From Bacillota bacterium (GTDB lineage Bacteria; Bacillota; Clostridia; Christensenellales; SZUA-584), in the NCBI GenBank assembly GCA_023397655.1, contig JAEWTW010000053.1:1-64000 (forward strand): a DNA stretch of 64,000 bases, in the 5' to 3' direction. The notes under the pieces were generated by a model, which worked only from the letters and a program-made list of their open reading frames with translations, was not told the origin of the DNA and searched no databases. The translations under genes and the position numbers were made by a program. Below are positions 25,089 to 33,527 of this stretch, piece after piece. Every line of letters begins with the position of its first letter. The first letter of the stretch is position 1.

Positions 25089-26627
25089 TTAGTCCAGCTG
25101 ATAGGTCTTCGCCGCTTCGTATTCCGCAACGATCTCGTCGGAAGGCTTTTTGGTGAGCAGGCTCACCACCACGATAACGATGCATGCCAGTATGAATGCC
25201 GGCAGCAGCTCGTAGACGCTGAATATGCCGCCCTTCGGGTTGAGCAGCTCTTTCCAGACGATGACCGTCGCGCCACCTGTGATCATACCGGCCAGCGCGC
25301 CCGGCAGCGTCATGCGCTTCCAGAACAGCGAGAACAGTATCACCGGGCCGAATGCCGCGCCGAAGCCGCCCCACGCGTATTTGACGAGGCCGAATATCGT
25401 CGTGGTGTTGTTCAGCACCATGATAACAGCGCCGATAGCCACAAGTATCACGACAATACGCCCCACCCACATCACTTCTTTGCTGGAGGCCTTTTTGCGG
25501 ATGAAGCTCTTGTAGAAGTCGTCAGCCACGGCGGACGATGTCACCAACAGCTGCGAATCGGACGTACTCATCGTCGCCGCGAGTATGCCCGAAAGCATCA
25601 CGCCAGCCACGATAGCAGGCGTCAGTTTAACCGCCATCTGGATGAACACCGTTTCCTGCAGGCCGTTCTCCAGCATAGAGCCATCCAAGAGTTTTCCTTC
25701 CATCATTGCACGCCCCACGATTCCGATCATGACGGCTGCAAACAGTGAGATAAGCACCCAGCTGATGGCGATGCGGCGTGAACGTTTCAGCTCGCGCGAT
25801 GAACGGATAGCCATGAAACGCACCAGAACGTGCGGCATACCGAAGTAGCCGAGGCCCCACGCCAAGTTGGAAATGATGTCGAGAGCGGAATACGGTGCAA
25901 ATGCACCGGCCTTTTGAACCCCCATTACGTTGAAGAACCCATCCATACCGCTGAGGTTCCCACCAATTTGAGTGAAACCACCGACAGCAGCAACGCCCAG
26001 TACCAATACGATGATCAGGGAGAAGAACATCAGAATACCCTGAATCAGGTCTGTCACGCTCACCGCCATAAAGCCGCCGATCGTGGTATACAGCACAATG
26101 ATCAGCGCGCTTAGTATGACCATCCAGGCATAGCCCGTCTGATCAAGACCGAATATAGTCTGAAACAGCGTTCCCACCGCTTTAAAGCCCGTCGCCGTAT
26201 AGATCATAAAAAATACGACAATAAAAAGGCCTGCGAATATCTTTAATAATTTGTGCTTATCATGAAATCTATTGGAAAAATAATCAGGCAGCGTAATTGA
26301 ATCCTTTGCCACCTTGGTATAATTGCGCAGCCGCCTTGCAACCAGCAGCCAGTTCAGATATGTCCCCAGAGCCAGGCCCACCGCCGTCCAGAACGCTTCA
26401 CCGATACCGATGGCAAACGCCACGCCGGGCAGCCCCATCAGCAGCCAGCCGGACATATCCGACGCCTCGGCGCTCATCGCGCATACCCACGGACCCAATT
26501 TGCGCCCGCCCAGGAAGTAATCATCCGCCCCCTTGTTGCGTTTATAGTACACAATGCCGATAGCAACCATTGCCGACACGTATACGATCATCGCAATCAG
26601 GATCTGGATTTGAACCCCTTCAACCAT
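25089..26627 (-). CDS. putP: Sodium/proline symporter
   Basis: A 512-residue sodium:solute symporter with about 13 helices. PutP signatures are clear: DYFLGGRKLGPWVCAMSAEA, SDMSGWLLMGLPG, GYFGMPHVLVRFMAIRSS and SGILAATMSTSDSQLLVTSS, where the Ser/Thr pair contributes to the Na+ site. It imports L-proline with Na+ across the cytoplasmic membrane. The start is behind GAGGAGGG. It is a single gene with its own terminator. The family is certain; proline specificity is inferred from close similarity. Confidence 0.93.
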   Translation of the reverse strand: MVEGVQIQILIAMIVYVSAMVAIGIVYYKRNKGADDYFLGGRKLGPWVCAMSAEASDMSGWLLMGLPGVAFAIGIGEAFWTAVGLALGTYLNWLLVARRLRNYTKVAKDSITLPDYFSNRFHDKHKLLKIFAGLFIVVFFMIYTATGFKAVGTLFQTIFGLDQTGYAWMVILSALIIVLYTTIGGFMAVSVTDLIQGILMFFSLIIVLVLGVAAVGGFTQIGGNLSGMDGFFNVMGVQKAGAFAPYSALDIISNLAWGLGYFGMPHVLVRFMAIRSSRELKRSRRIAISWVLISLFAAVMIGIVGRAMMEGKLLDGSMLENGLQETVFIQMAVKLTPAIVAGVMLSGILAATMSTSDSQLLVTSSAVADDFYKSFIRKKASSKEVMWVGRIVVILVAIGAVIMVLNNTTTIFGLVKYAWGGFGAAFGPVILFSLFWKRMTLPGALAGMITGGATVIVWKELLNPKGGIFSVYELLPAFILACIVIVVVSLLTKKPSDEIVAEYEAAKTYQLD

Positions 26628-26891
26628 ATAAACCCTCCTCGATTATTTCTCATTATTCAGGCAAACAGAAATAGATCATTGCAATTTAGCATGTTATTTT
26701 ATTACTGCATGAATAATGGCTTTTTCGTCATTATACTTGATCAAAAACTATATGGCTATTATTTTCTCACAACTATTAACCGCTTGGAATAGAATGGCTG
26801 ACAACAGTTTTTAATTCGCCATATAATTCTGAAATATCATTCGTGCTGCTAGGATATACTATTTTCAATATGAATTGAAAAAGGCGGCAAT
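26628..26891. other. AT-rich divergent intergenic region
   Basis: Separates putP from the membrane-protein array. A TATACT -10-like box lies about 30 bases before the first array gene; no clear -35. No gene seen. Confidence 0.4.
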
Positions 26892-27395
26892 ATGATCACA
26901 ATCACTTTGTCAGTACTTTACGCCGCGGCCTGCTATAAGTGGGGCGCGTGGCGCAGATGGCGGGAATACTATCCTACTATCCTCTATGCGATCATCGGAG
27001 ACTTCGCTTATAATTTCGTCTTTCATGATCACACGCTGTGGCTCTACGACGGACTTTTCAATCATACGACAATGGATATCATAGCGACGTTTTTTCTGTT
27101 TCCCTCCATCATCATATTATTTCTGACACATTGGCCTGCAACATGGTTTAAAAAGGCACTGTATGTGCTGGCCTGGGCAGCGGGCAACACACTGTTTGAA
27201 TATTTAAGCGTGCTGCTCGACATATTTCATTACGATCATGGCTGGAGTATTTTGTGGTCGTTTACGCTACTGGTGGGCGCTTTCATCATGCTTCGCGTGC
27301 ATTACAAAAAGCCGCTGGTTGCCTGGCCGATTTCAATCGCACTGGGTGCAGCTACGGCGCTCATGTTTGCTCTGCCGTTTGAAAGTTTGAAGTAG
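26892..27395 (+). CDS. Small polytopic membrane protein, CBO0543-like
   Basis: A 167-residue protein with four to five membrane helices and no signal peptide. The motifs WREYYPTILYAIIGDFAYNF, FHDHTLWLYDGLFNHT and HYDHGWSILWSF are recognised by memory as the pattern of the CBO0543-type proteins of spore-forming Bacillota. It is the first gene of an eleven-gene run of membrane proteins. AAGGCGG precedes the ATG. No function is established that I know of; the His- and Trp-rich loops are notable. Confidence 0.75.
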   Translation: MITITLSVLYAAACYKWGAWRRWREYYPTILYAIIGDFAYNFVFHDHTLWLYDGLFNHTTMDIIATFFLFPSIIILFLTHWPATWFKKALYVLAWAAGNTLFEYLSVLLDIFHYDHGWSILWSFTLLVGAFIMLRVHYKKPLVAWPISIALGAATALMFALPFESLK

Positions 27396-27398
27396 TCG

Positions 27399-28286
27399 TC
27401 ATTTATCCGGCTTGTGCAGCTGCAGCCCCGGAATGCCCCCCAGCCCGTACAGCCTGTCCATCAATGCGATGGACGCATATGTCCCTAATAAGACGGAGGC
27501 AGACACCGGCAGAAACCAACCGGAGCGTATTTGCATCCACCCCAGACGGTATACCACAAATAGGAATGCTTCAAGCCCCGCAAATACCAGAGCCTTAAAA
27601 CGCCATTTCATGCCGGAAAAATAGACCCATATCAGCGTCGTGCTGCACACAATATGCAAGCCCACGGTAAGACCGTAACGGCTGATCTGCGGGTCGCCCA
27701 GCAGCCTTTCGCTGACTGAAATGATATCAGCCAACCTAAAACCCCACCACAGTGTAATGACGACAAGCGCGAACAGCGAGAAAGCCACGTAAGCGTAGTA
27801 ATATATGGGCCTTAGACCTTCGCACAGACGGTCATGCATCCTCCTTGCGAGCAGAAACGCAAACGGAAGCAGCAATACGGTATACCAGGTCCGGTACCAG
27901 TATTGCTCATAAATGCCAAGCGCAACAAACAAAGTTTCGACAGCACCGTATGCCAGCGCCAAAACGATATACCAGCGGAACTTTAGCCTCATTACGGCTA
28001 CCATCAGCGTGGACGCCGCGACGGAAAATTGTGAAAACAGGTTGCCGGCCAATACGTCGTCATACCAATGGGCAGGATCGTTAATGATTTTTGGATAGTA
28101 GGTGTACGATTTGAAAAATATCAGCAGCAGCGTTTCCAGCCACAGCGTCATGCCTGCCAGCGTCAAATAAAACGCCACGGCCTGACGGCGATTCTCTGCG
28201 CGGCGCAGCGTTATAACCAGCTCAATAACGATCGTGAAGCCCAACAATATATACCATACGGTGTTCGTCCAGAAAGAAGATGCCAT
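27399..28286 (-). CDS. Polytopic membrane protein, SFWTNT family, copy 1
   Basis: A 295-residue protein with about eight helices. It opens ASSFWTNTVWYILLGFTIVI and contains LETLLLIFFKSYTYYPKIIN, GNLFSQFSVAASTLMVAVM and FVALGIYEQYWYRTWYT. The gene at 31987 is clearly homologous (SFWTNTIWYI, LLNAYTYYPMI, GNVFSQVSVSSTA, VQLGIYEHFWYRS). This copy alone is on the minus strand, converging with the first array gene three bases away and diverging from the next. The ribosome site is weak. Function unknown. Confidence 0.75.
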   Translation of the reverse strand: MASSFWTNTVWYILLGFTIVIELVITLRRAENRRQAVAFYLTLAGMTLWLETLLLIFFKSYTYYPKIINDPAHWYDDVLAGNLFSQFSVAASTLMVAVMRLKFRWYIVLALAYGAVETLFVALGIYEQYWYRTWYTVLLLPFAFLLARRMHDRLCEGLRPIYYYAYVAFSLFALVVITLWWGFRLADIISVSERLLGDPQISRYGLTVGLHIVCSTTLIWVYFSGMKWRFKALVFAGLEAFLFVVYRLGWMQIRSGWFLPVSASVLLGTYASIALMDRLYGLGGIPGLQLHKPDK

Positions 28287-28519
28287 ACGACTGTCCCATC
28301 AAGAAATATACAATTTCATGGTCTCTGTATCATTTTCGCGCGATACTTTGCTTATACGAAGGCCGCTGCCCGGATGGTGGGTTCCACTACCGGGCATTAA
28401 CTTGTTTCAACGTCTCCACTATGATTTAACGTTTTATATGCGAAATACAACTCAACCATAATACTAGTGTGTTTCAAATTTGGTCAGAATAAGCCTATAA
28501 ATTTTGAAAGCAGGTGCTT
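28287..28519. other. Divergent promoter region within the array
   Basis: About 230 AT-rich bases between the minus-strand SFWTNT gene and the plus-strand array. It should hold the main promoter of 28520-34090, but I cannot assign a firm -35/-10 pair. Confidence 0.35.
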
Positions 28520-29095
28520 ATGCCTCAAACAACCCCATGGTGGAGCCACCTTGTAGAATCAGCCAACGAAAAATACCATCAGGCTTTTCTTGAAATGGCC
28601 AAAATATGGCGTGACTATATGCTGTTCGGGTGGCGCTGGTGGCTGGATCTCGCTTTATCCATACTCCCGTGGGTGTTGTGGTTTATTGTGCGGGATAAAA
28701 AGAGAACACACAACCTGCTTTATGCCGGTCTGGTCATTCTGGTTCTTTCCTCCATGTCCGATATGATCGGGATGTCATTTGGTTTATGGGGTTATCATTC
28801 CCGGGTCGTCCCCTTCTTCCCCGCCTACGTTCCCTGGGACTTCTCAGTGATCCCCGTTACGGCAATGCTGTTCTATCAGTTTCTCCCTAAAATCAAACCC
28901 TTCTATAAGGGTCTTATTTTTTCCGCCTTTGGCTCATTTGTCGTCCAGCCAGTGTTTGCATGGCTCGGCACCTATGACCCTAAGGTCTGGCGTCACTATT
29001 ACTCCTTCCCCATCGTGCTGATTTTTTACCTCATTGGCTACTGCTTCTATAAAAGAAGCCTGTCAAACAGTGTATTGAACGGGAATACTGATTAA
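28520..29095 (+). CDS. Array membrane protein, PWD/EP family member 1
   Basis: A 191-residue protein with five or six helices. Core motifs: WRWWLDLALSILPWVLWFIV, RDKKRTHNLLYAGLV, YVPWDFSVIPVTAMLFYQFL, and VQPVFAWLGTYDPKVWRHYY leading to a final helix with basic end. The same scheme occurs at 30808, 31377, 32922 and 33527. The ATG at 28520 follows GCAGG; a GTG six bases earlier is possible. Resembles CBO0543-type proteins. No catalytic motif is apparent. Confidence 0.75.
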   Translation: MPQTTPWWSHLVESANEKYHQAFLEMAKIWRDYMLFGWRWWLDLALSILPWVLWFIVRDKKRTHNLLYAGLVILVLSSMSDMIGMSFGLWGYHSRVVPFFPAYVPWDFSVIPVTAMLFYQFLPKIKPFYKGLIFSAFGSFVVQPVFAWLGTYDPKVWRHYYSFPIVLIFYLIGYCFYKRSLSNSVLNGNTD

Positions 29096-29215
29096 CCACA
29101 ATTAAGAGAATTTATCTTGTCGGTACAAATCCAAGTCGTAACAGTTTATATAGCCTTAAGAAGCGCTTACATTTTTTTGTCTTTCTCGGCAATAATAAGG
29201 CTCAGGAGATTACCT

Positions 29216-30001
29216 ATGAAACATCAACCGCCATCGACCGTGCGACGAAAACGTGCCCTTGTCTGCATTTTGGGCACCACGCAGCTGCATTTACGAAGCC
29301 CAATCGTGGTTGCGCTCTGGTCCGCGATTTTTCCAGGAATGGGTCATATGATGTTGTCGCTGTACATACGCGGCTGCATTTTGTTCATTTGGGAAGTGGT
29401 GGTCAACCTGAATTCCCAGCTCAACCTCGCTATTTTCTATACATTTACCGGACAGTATGAATTGGCTAAATCGGTGTTGGATATGCGCTGGATTATGTTC
29501 TACATCCCCGTTTACCTTTTCGCGATTTGGGACAGCCACCGCATCGCTGTGAAGCTTAACAACCAGTTTGTGTTGGCTGCGCGTGAAGACGCGGCTGTTA
29601 CCCCATTTATAATTCATCCGTTGGGCATCAACTATCTGGACAGGGGTTCACCTTGTATGGCCATTATCTGGTCGATAATTGCGCCCGGGACAGGTCATCT
29701 TATTAACCACAGGTTGGTTCTGGCCTTTTTCCTGATATCGTGGTGGGCGGCGATACTCTATTTCTCCCATGTGCTGGCAGCCATTCACTTTACGCTGTAT
29801 GGTATGTTCGAGGAAGCCAAAAATGTCGTTTCAATTCAATGGTTACTGAATATCCCATCGGTCTACTTTTTCTGTATCTTCGACTCATACGTGGTTACTG
29901 TGGAAGGAAACAAACTGTTTAAATGGGAGCAAGACAAATTTCTGCGGCAGCAGTATCAGCCAGAGTCCTTTCCAATGCCGTTTGACAGGGAGGCCACATA
30001 A
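29216..30001 (+). CDS. Membrane protein made of two homologous halves
   Basis: A 261-residue protein. The N-terminus is basic (KHQPPSTVRRKRA). Residues about 30-112 and 150-235 are two copies of one module: ALWSAIFPGMGHMML versus IIWSIIAPGTGHLIN, ELAKSVLDMRWIMFYIPVYL versus EEAKNVVSIQWLLNIPSVYF, and FAIWDSHRIAVKLNN versus FCIFDSYVVTVEGNK. Each half has two or three helices and a cytoplasmic-looking Asp-Ser. The ATG at 29216 has AGGAG at proper distance; an earlier TTG frame lacks one. Its stop overlaps the next start. Function unknown. Confidence 0.78.
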   Translation: MKHQPPSTVRRKRALVCILGTTQLHLRSPIVVALWSAIFPGMGHMMLSLYIRGCILFIWEVVVNLNSQLNLAIFYTFTGQYELAKSVLDMRWIMFYIPVYLFAIWDSHRIAVKLNNQFVLAAREDAAVTPFIIHPLGINYLDRGSPCMAIIWSIIAPGTGHLINHRLVLAFFLISWWAAILYFSHVLAAIHFTLYGMFEEAKNVVSIQWLLNIPSVYFFCIFDSYVVTVEGNKLFKWEQDKFLRQQYQPESFPMPFDREAT

Positions 30002-30453
30002 TGTATGTCGTATCCACATTTGAACAATCAGTCAAAATTGAAATGGCTCTGACATCAATACAGATGAAGGGGATACCCAAAGACCACATACTGGCAGTGC
30101 CGTTGGATACGCGCGCGCCGGTGCCGATGCTGTTCGACCGGCTTCATTCTACCGACAGCCGCAGCATGTTGGACATTCCCATCATTCTGGCGGCTCTGTT
30201 TGCGCTTTTCGGGCTGATATATGGCTTTCTGCTGACGTGGGGGCCGGTGATGTGGGCGCTCATCGGAACCGGATTTGGCTTTGGGCTGGGCCTTATCATC
30301 AAGCTCCTCACCATCAAAAGGGAAGAAAAAAAGCAGACCAAGAAGCTCTCCACTGTGGTGATCATGGTGTGCTGCCGCGACGATCAGCTGCAGATGGTGC
30401 AGGACGCAATGTGGGCACATTCGGCACTGGGCGTCGCGAAGCTGGACCTCTGA
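30001..30453 (+). CDS. Small membrane protein with N-terminal soluble domain
   Basis: A 150-residue protein. Residues 1-55 form a soluble alpha/beta segment (MYVVSTFEQSVKIEMALTSI, GIPKDHILAVPLDTRAPVP), followed by two helices (IPIILAALFALFGLIYGFLL, VMWALIGTGFGFGLGLIIKL) and a C-terminal soluble strand-helix unit (LSTVVIMVCCRDDQLQMVQD). The layout recalls small ferredoxin-like or stress membrane proteins. The start codon shares a base with the preceding stop (TAATG), so expression is coupled to the duplicated protein. Confidence 0.75.
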   Translation: MYVVSTFEQSVKIEMALTSIQMKGIPKDHILAVPLDTRAPVPMLFDRLHSTDSRSMLDIPIILAALFALFGLIYGFLLTWGPVMWALIGTGFGFGLGLIIKLLTIKREEKKQTKKLSTVVIMVCCRDDQLQMVQDAMWAHSALGVAKLDL

Positions 30454-30526
30454 GAAGCGAAGCCGTTACATAATACGGGCGGCTGCCGCACATGCTATTG
30501 CTATAAAAGCCAGAAAGGACAAGCAT

Positions 30527-30769
30527 ATGAAAGACAGGCACAATATCGATTGGGACGCGGATTATGCACCGCGCAATATCGCGTCCACGACCGACTGCAC
30601 CGGCATGATGTACAAGCCCCCCGTCACGGAAGAGGAAACGGAAGCGTATGGTGATATCTATTCCATGCCGCAGCAGACAGACATTAACGGACAAACAGCG
30701 AGCACCCCACGGAAACAGGCCAAAATCAGCTCGGTACGCAAGGGCCGCGATAACAATCATATCCGGTGA
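30527..30769 (+). CDS. Small soluble protein in the membrane-protein array
   Basis: An 80-residue acidic-to-basic protein: NIDWDADYAPRNIASTTDC, TGMMYKPPVTEEETEAYGDI, then a basic tail KQAKISSVRKGRDNN. It has no membrane segment. AGAAAGGAC precedes the ATG. It is the only wholly soluble product in the array; it could be a partner or cargo for the membrane proteins. I recall similar short proteins in Bacillota but know no function. Confidence 0.7.
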   Translation: MKDRHNIDWDADYAPRNIASTTDCTGMMYKPPVTEEETEAYGDIYSMPQQTDINGQTASTPRKQAKISSVRKGRDNNHIR

Positions 30770-30807
30770 GCCGGTATCCGCTCTCACATTTGGAATGAGA
30801 TAATACG

Positions 30808-31374
30808 ATGCCGCAAGCGAGTGCACTGCCGCAAAGCGTAGAAATGCAGATCAGACTGACACACGACCATATCGATCAGTGGCTGGCCGAGGACTTTCTG
30901 CACGTCCGATGGTGGGCACTGATCGTTTTGTACATGGTCTGCGCCGTGGTGTGGTGGAAGCTGCTGGACAAACGGCGGCTCAAAGAGACATTACTTTTCA
31001 CAGCTTTGGCCTATATTGCCGTGCTGACCATCAACGAGTACGGGCAGGAGCTGATACTGTGGGATTATCCGACGGACGTGATACCGGTATTTCCTCCTTT
31101 GAGCTCAGTAAACCTGCTGCTGCTGCCGCTGATCTATTCGTTGGCTTATCAATACTTCTCCTCGCCCCGCATGTACGGCTCGGCTGTACTGGTCATTTCG
31201 GCAGCGTTCTGCTTTCTTGTCGAACCGCTGCTAACCTGGAGCGGTTTGTTTGAGCTGCTCAACTGGCAGTACTGGATGAGCTTCCCGCTGTATATCGCAA
31301 TGGCGCTGCTCGTCCGCTTCCTCACATCCGTTCTGCTCAAAATCACATCCCGCGCGCGCAGCGAAGGAGGTTGA
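30808..31374 (+). CDS. Array membrane protein, PWD/EP family member 2
   Basis: A 188-residue polytopic protein. It aligns with the other members through HVRWWALIVLYMVCAVVWWK, LLDKRRLKETLLFTAL, DVIPVFPP, LPLIYSLAYQYF and CFLVEPLLTWSGLFELLNWQ followed by YWMSFPLYIA. It lacks the PWD box of members 1, 4 and 5 and is closer to member 3. The ribosome site is weak. Its end contains the AAGGAGGT site of the next gene, 2 bases away. Confidence 0.75.
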   Translation: MPQASALPQSVEMQIRLTHDHIDQWLAEDFLHVRWWALIVLYMVCAVVWWKLLDKRRLKETLLFTALAYIAVLTINEYGQELILWDYPTDVIPVFPPLSSVNLLLLPLIYSLAYQYFSSPRMYGSAVLVISAAFCFLVEPLLTWSGLFELLNWQYWMSFPLYIAMALLVRFLTSVLLKITSRARSEGG

Positions 31375-31376
31375 TT

Positions 31377-31943
31377 ATGCCCATATCCGCAGCCGGGCTG
31401 GCGCAGGCCGTACAGGACCAATGGCAACTGACGCTCACCCGAATAGATGAGTGGAAAAATGAACTGTTCAGCTTTAACTGGTGGTTGCTGCTGGTGCTGT
31501 TCCTGATCAACTTCTTTCTGTGGATTAAGCTGGCAGATAAACGCCGCTTAAGTGAGTTGGCACTGCACACGGCGCTTATCATCATATGGGTCATCGTTCT
31601 GGACGAATTGGGTGAAGAGGCCTACTTATGGTATTACACGGCAGATATCATTCCTCTGTTCCCGCCCATTACGGCGATCGACATTACCTGTCTGCCTTTG
31701 CTCTATATGCTGATCTACCAGTACACCAGGAGATGGCCAAGCTTTCTGGTCGCCACCGCCGTGATGTCCGTGGTGTTCTGCTTCGTTTTCGAGCCGATAT
31801 TCGTTTGGAGCGGCATTTATAAGATGATTACGTGGAAGAGCTGGTACGGACTGCCCATTTATTTCTTCATAGGAGTCGCGAGTCGTTTCATTATACGGCG
31901 TATCATGGCTGTCAGGCTGAAAGCCCAGGGAATACCGGACTAA
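31377..31943 (+). CDS. Array membrane protein, PWD/EP family member 3
   Basis: A 188-residue polytopic protein behind a perfect AAGGAGGT. Motifs: FNWWLLLVLFLINFFLWIKL, ADKRRLSELALHTALI, DIIPLFPPITAIDITCLPLL, YMLIYQYTRRW and CFVFEPIFVWSGIYKMITWK then SWYGLPIYFFIGVASRF. It is the nearest relative of member 2. The ATG at 31377 is preferred over an upstream TTG because of spacing. Confidence 0.77.
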   Translation: MPISAAGLAQAVQDQWQLTLTRIDEWKNELFSFNWWLLLVLFLINFFLWIKLADKRRLSELALHTALIIIWVIVLDELGEEAYLWYYTADIIPLFPPITAIDITCLPLLYMLIYQYTRRWPSFLVATAVMSVVFCFVFEPIFVWSGIYKMITWKSWYGLPIYFFIGVASRFIIRRIMAVRLKAQGIPD

Positions 31944-31986
31944 CCAGACAGGCATATACGATGCGGTTTCGCGGCAGAATATTTCT

Positions 31987-32856
31987 ATGAACAGTTCATT
32001 TTGGACAAACACGATTTGGTATATCGCACTGGCAGTCACCAGCGTTGCCGTACTCATCATATTGTTCTTCAAAGCGCGTGATCGTAAAAGGCTGTTTGCG
32101 TTCTGGTTTGCAGTGCTGGGGTTTGCTTATCTTCTCGAAGTCTCCATAATGCTGCTGCTAAACGCATACACTTATTACCCGATGATAACGCCGGATGATC
32201 CGTTTTTCGACGCGGTACTCGGCAATGTCTTTTCCCAAGTTTCCGTTTCATCCACCGCTGTGCTGATCTGTGTACTGGGCCTGTCAAACTGGTGGCTGGC
32301 CGGTTTTTCTGTGGCTTATTTTCTGATCGATATACTGTTTGTGCAGCTCGGAATCTATGAGCACTTCTGGTACCGTTCCGTGTTTACTATTGGCGGCTTC
32401 CTCATTTACGGTCTGATCGTCAAATACTGGTACAAACGGTTCTTTATCAACTCACCGTCAAAGCGCCTTTATTATCCGATGCTTTTTTTAAGCTCATGGT
32501 CTGTGTCAGCGAATCTGGTTGGCACTCTTTTCAAGCTGCTCGGCATAAGGGTGTTTCAATGCACCTTTTATACCGACCCTTCCAGAAACCATACTTCGGC
32601 GGCACTGATATACATACCTGTCATGATTATCATCATGATCGCCCTTTATAAATGGAGATCGCCGTGGTGGCAGAAGGCTTTCGTACTCCTGCTGCTGCTG
32701 GTTTGCCAGTTGGGGCTTATCCAATCCGGGGTTATGGTGATCAGGCCGGGTTGGGAGATCGCCGTGCTGTTGTTCGACTTGGCTGCATTCTATGGATGGA
32801 CGGCTAACATGGACAGCAGTCTGCAGGGCAGGCAAAAACCGAATTTGTCCAGTTGA
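31987..32856 (+). CDS. Polytopic membrane protein, SFWTNT family, copy 2
   Basis: A 289-residue protein with about eight helices, homologous to the minus-strand gene at 27399. Shared landmarks: NSSFWTNTIWYIALAVTSVA, LEVSIMLLLNAYTYYPMITP, GNVFSQVSVSSTAVLICVLG, FVQLGIYEHFWYRSVFT and a last helix GWEIAVLLFDLAAFYGWTAN. No clear Shine-Dalgarno is seen. Function unknown. Confidence 0.75.
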   Translation: MNSSFWTNTIWYIALAVTSVAVLIILFFKARDRKRLFAFWFAVLGFAYLLEVSIMLLLNAYTYYPMITPDDPFFDAVLGNVFSQVSVSSTAVLICVLGLSNWWLAGFSVAYFLIDILFVQLGIYEHFWYRSVFTIGGFLIYGLIVKYWYKRFFINSPSKRLYYPMLFLSSWSVSANLVGTLFKLLGIRVFQCTFYTDPSRNHTSAALIYIPVMIIIMIALYKWRSPWWQKAFVLLLLLVCQLGLIQSGVMVIRPGWEIAVLLFDLAAFYGWTANMDSSLQGRQKPNLSS

Positions 32857-32921
32857 TCGGAGCGGGTATACTTCGCGTATTTGCACAAACTAAAGTCAAA
32901 ACGTATTAAGGTGAATTTAAT

Positions 32922-33527
32922 ATGGACCCTAATCTGATCGAGGAAATCAACAGCATCAACGACAGCTTTGTGGGCGTGCACGACTGGATCAAGCAGGTGT
33001 GGCTGTCGAAAGTACTGTTCTCGTGGCACTGGTGGGTGGACGTGGCGCTGGCTGTGCTGCCGTGGGGTTTCTGGCTCCTCGTGCGGCGGCGGGATCTTCA
33101 GCGGCGGCTGCTGTTTGCCGGTCTGGTCACGGCGCTGCTGGCGACATACTTGGATATTATCGGCATGTCTCAAGGGTGGTGGACGTATTACACATGGGTA
33201 CTGCCGCTGATGCCCGAATACCTGCCGTGGGATCTCGCTGTTATGCCCGTCACCGCGATGCTGTTCTACCAGTACAAACAAAACTGGAACCCGTGGCTGA
33301 AAGCGGCCATATTCGGGGTCGTCGGCGCGTTCGTATCCGAGCCTCTGTTCGAATGGATCGGGATATACAAGCGCATTACATGGCAATATTGGTATTCGCT
33401 GCCTATATACATCGCCGTGTATATGGCAGGTTATGCCGTATTCACGCGCGGGCGCAGACTCAAAGCCGCCGCAGTTTACAAAAAACCGCCAGTTCTGCAT
33501 AGCAGGACGAAAAAGGAGATAAGCTGA
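32922..33527 (+). CDS. Array membrane protein, PWD/EP family member 4
   Basis: A 201-residue polytopic protein. Amphipathic N-terminus (LIEEINSINDSFVGVHDWIK), then FSWHWWVDVALAVLPWGFWL, LVRRRDLQRRLLFAGL, EYLPWDLAVMPVTAMLFYQY and SEPLFEWIGIYKRITWQYWY with a basic tail. Most similar to members 1 and 5. Its stop overlaps the next start as TGATG; the AAGGAG of the next gene lies inside its 3' end. Confidence 0.78.
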   Translation: MDPNLIEEINSINDSFVGVHDWIKQVWLSKVLFSWHWWVDVALAVLPWGFWLLVRRRDLQRRLLFAGLVTALLATYLDIIGMSQGWWTYYTWVLPLMPEYLPWDLAVMPVTAMLFYQYKQNWNPWLKAAIFGVVGAFVSEPLFEWIGIYKRITWQYWYSLPIYIAVYMAGYAVFTRGRRLKAAAVYKKPPVLHSRTKKEIS

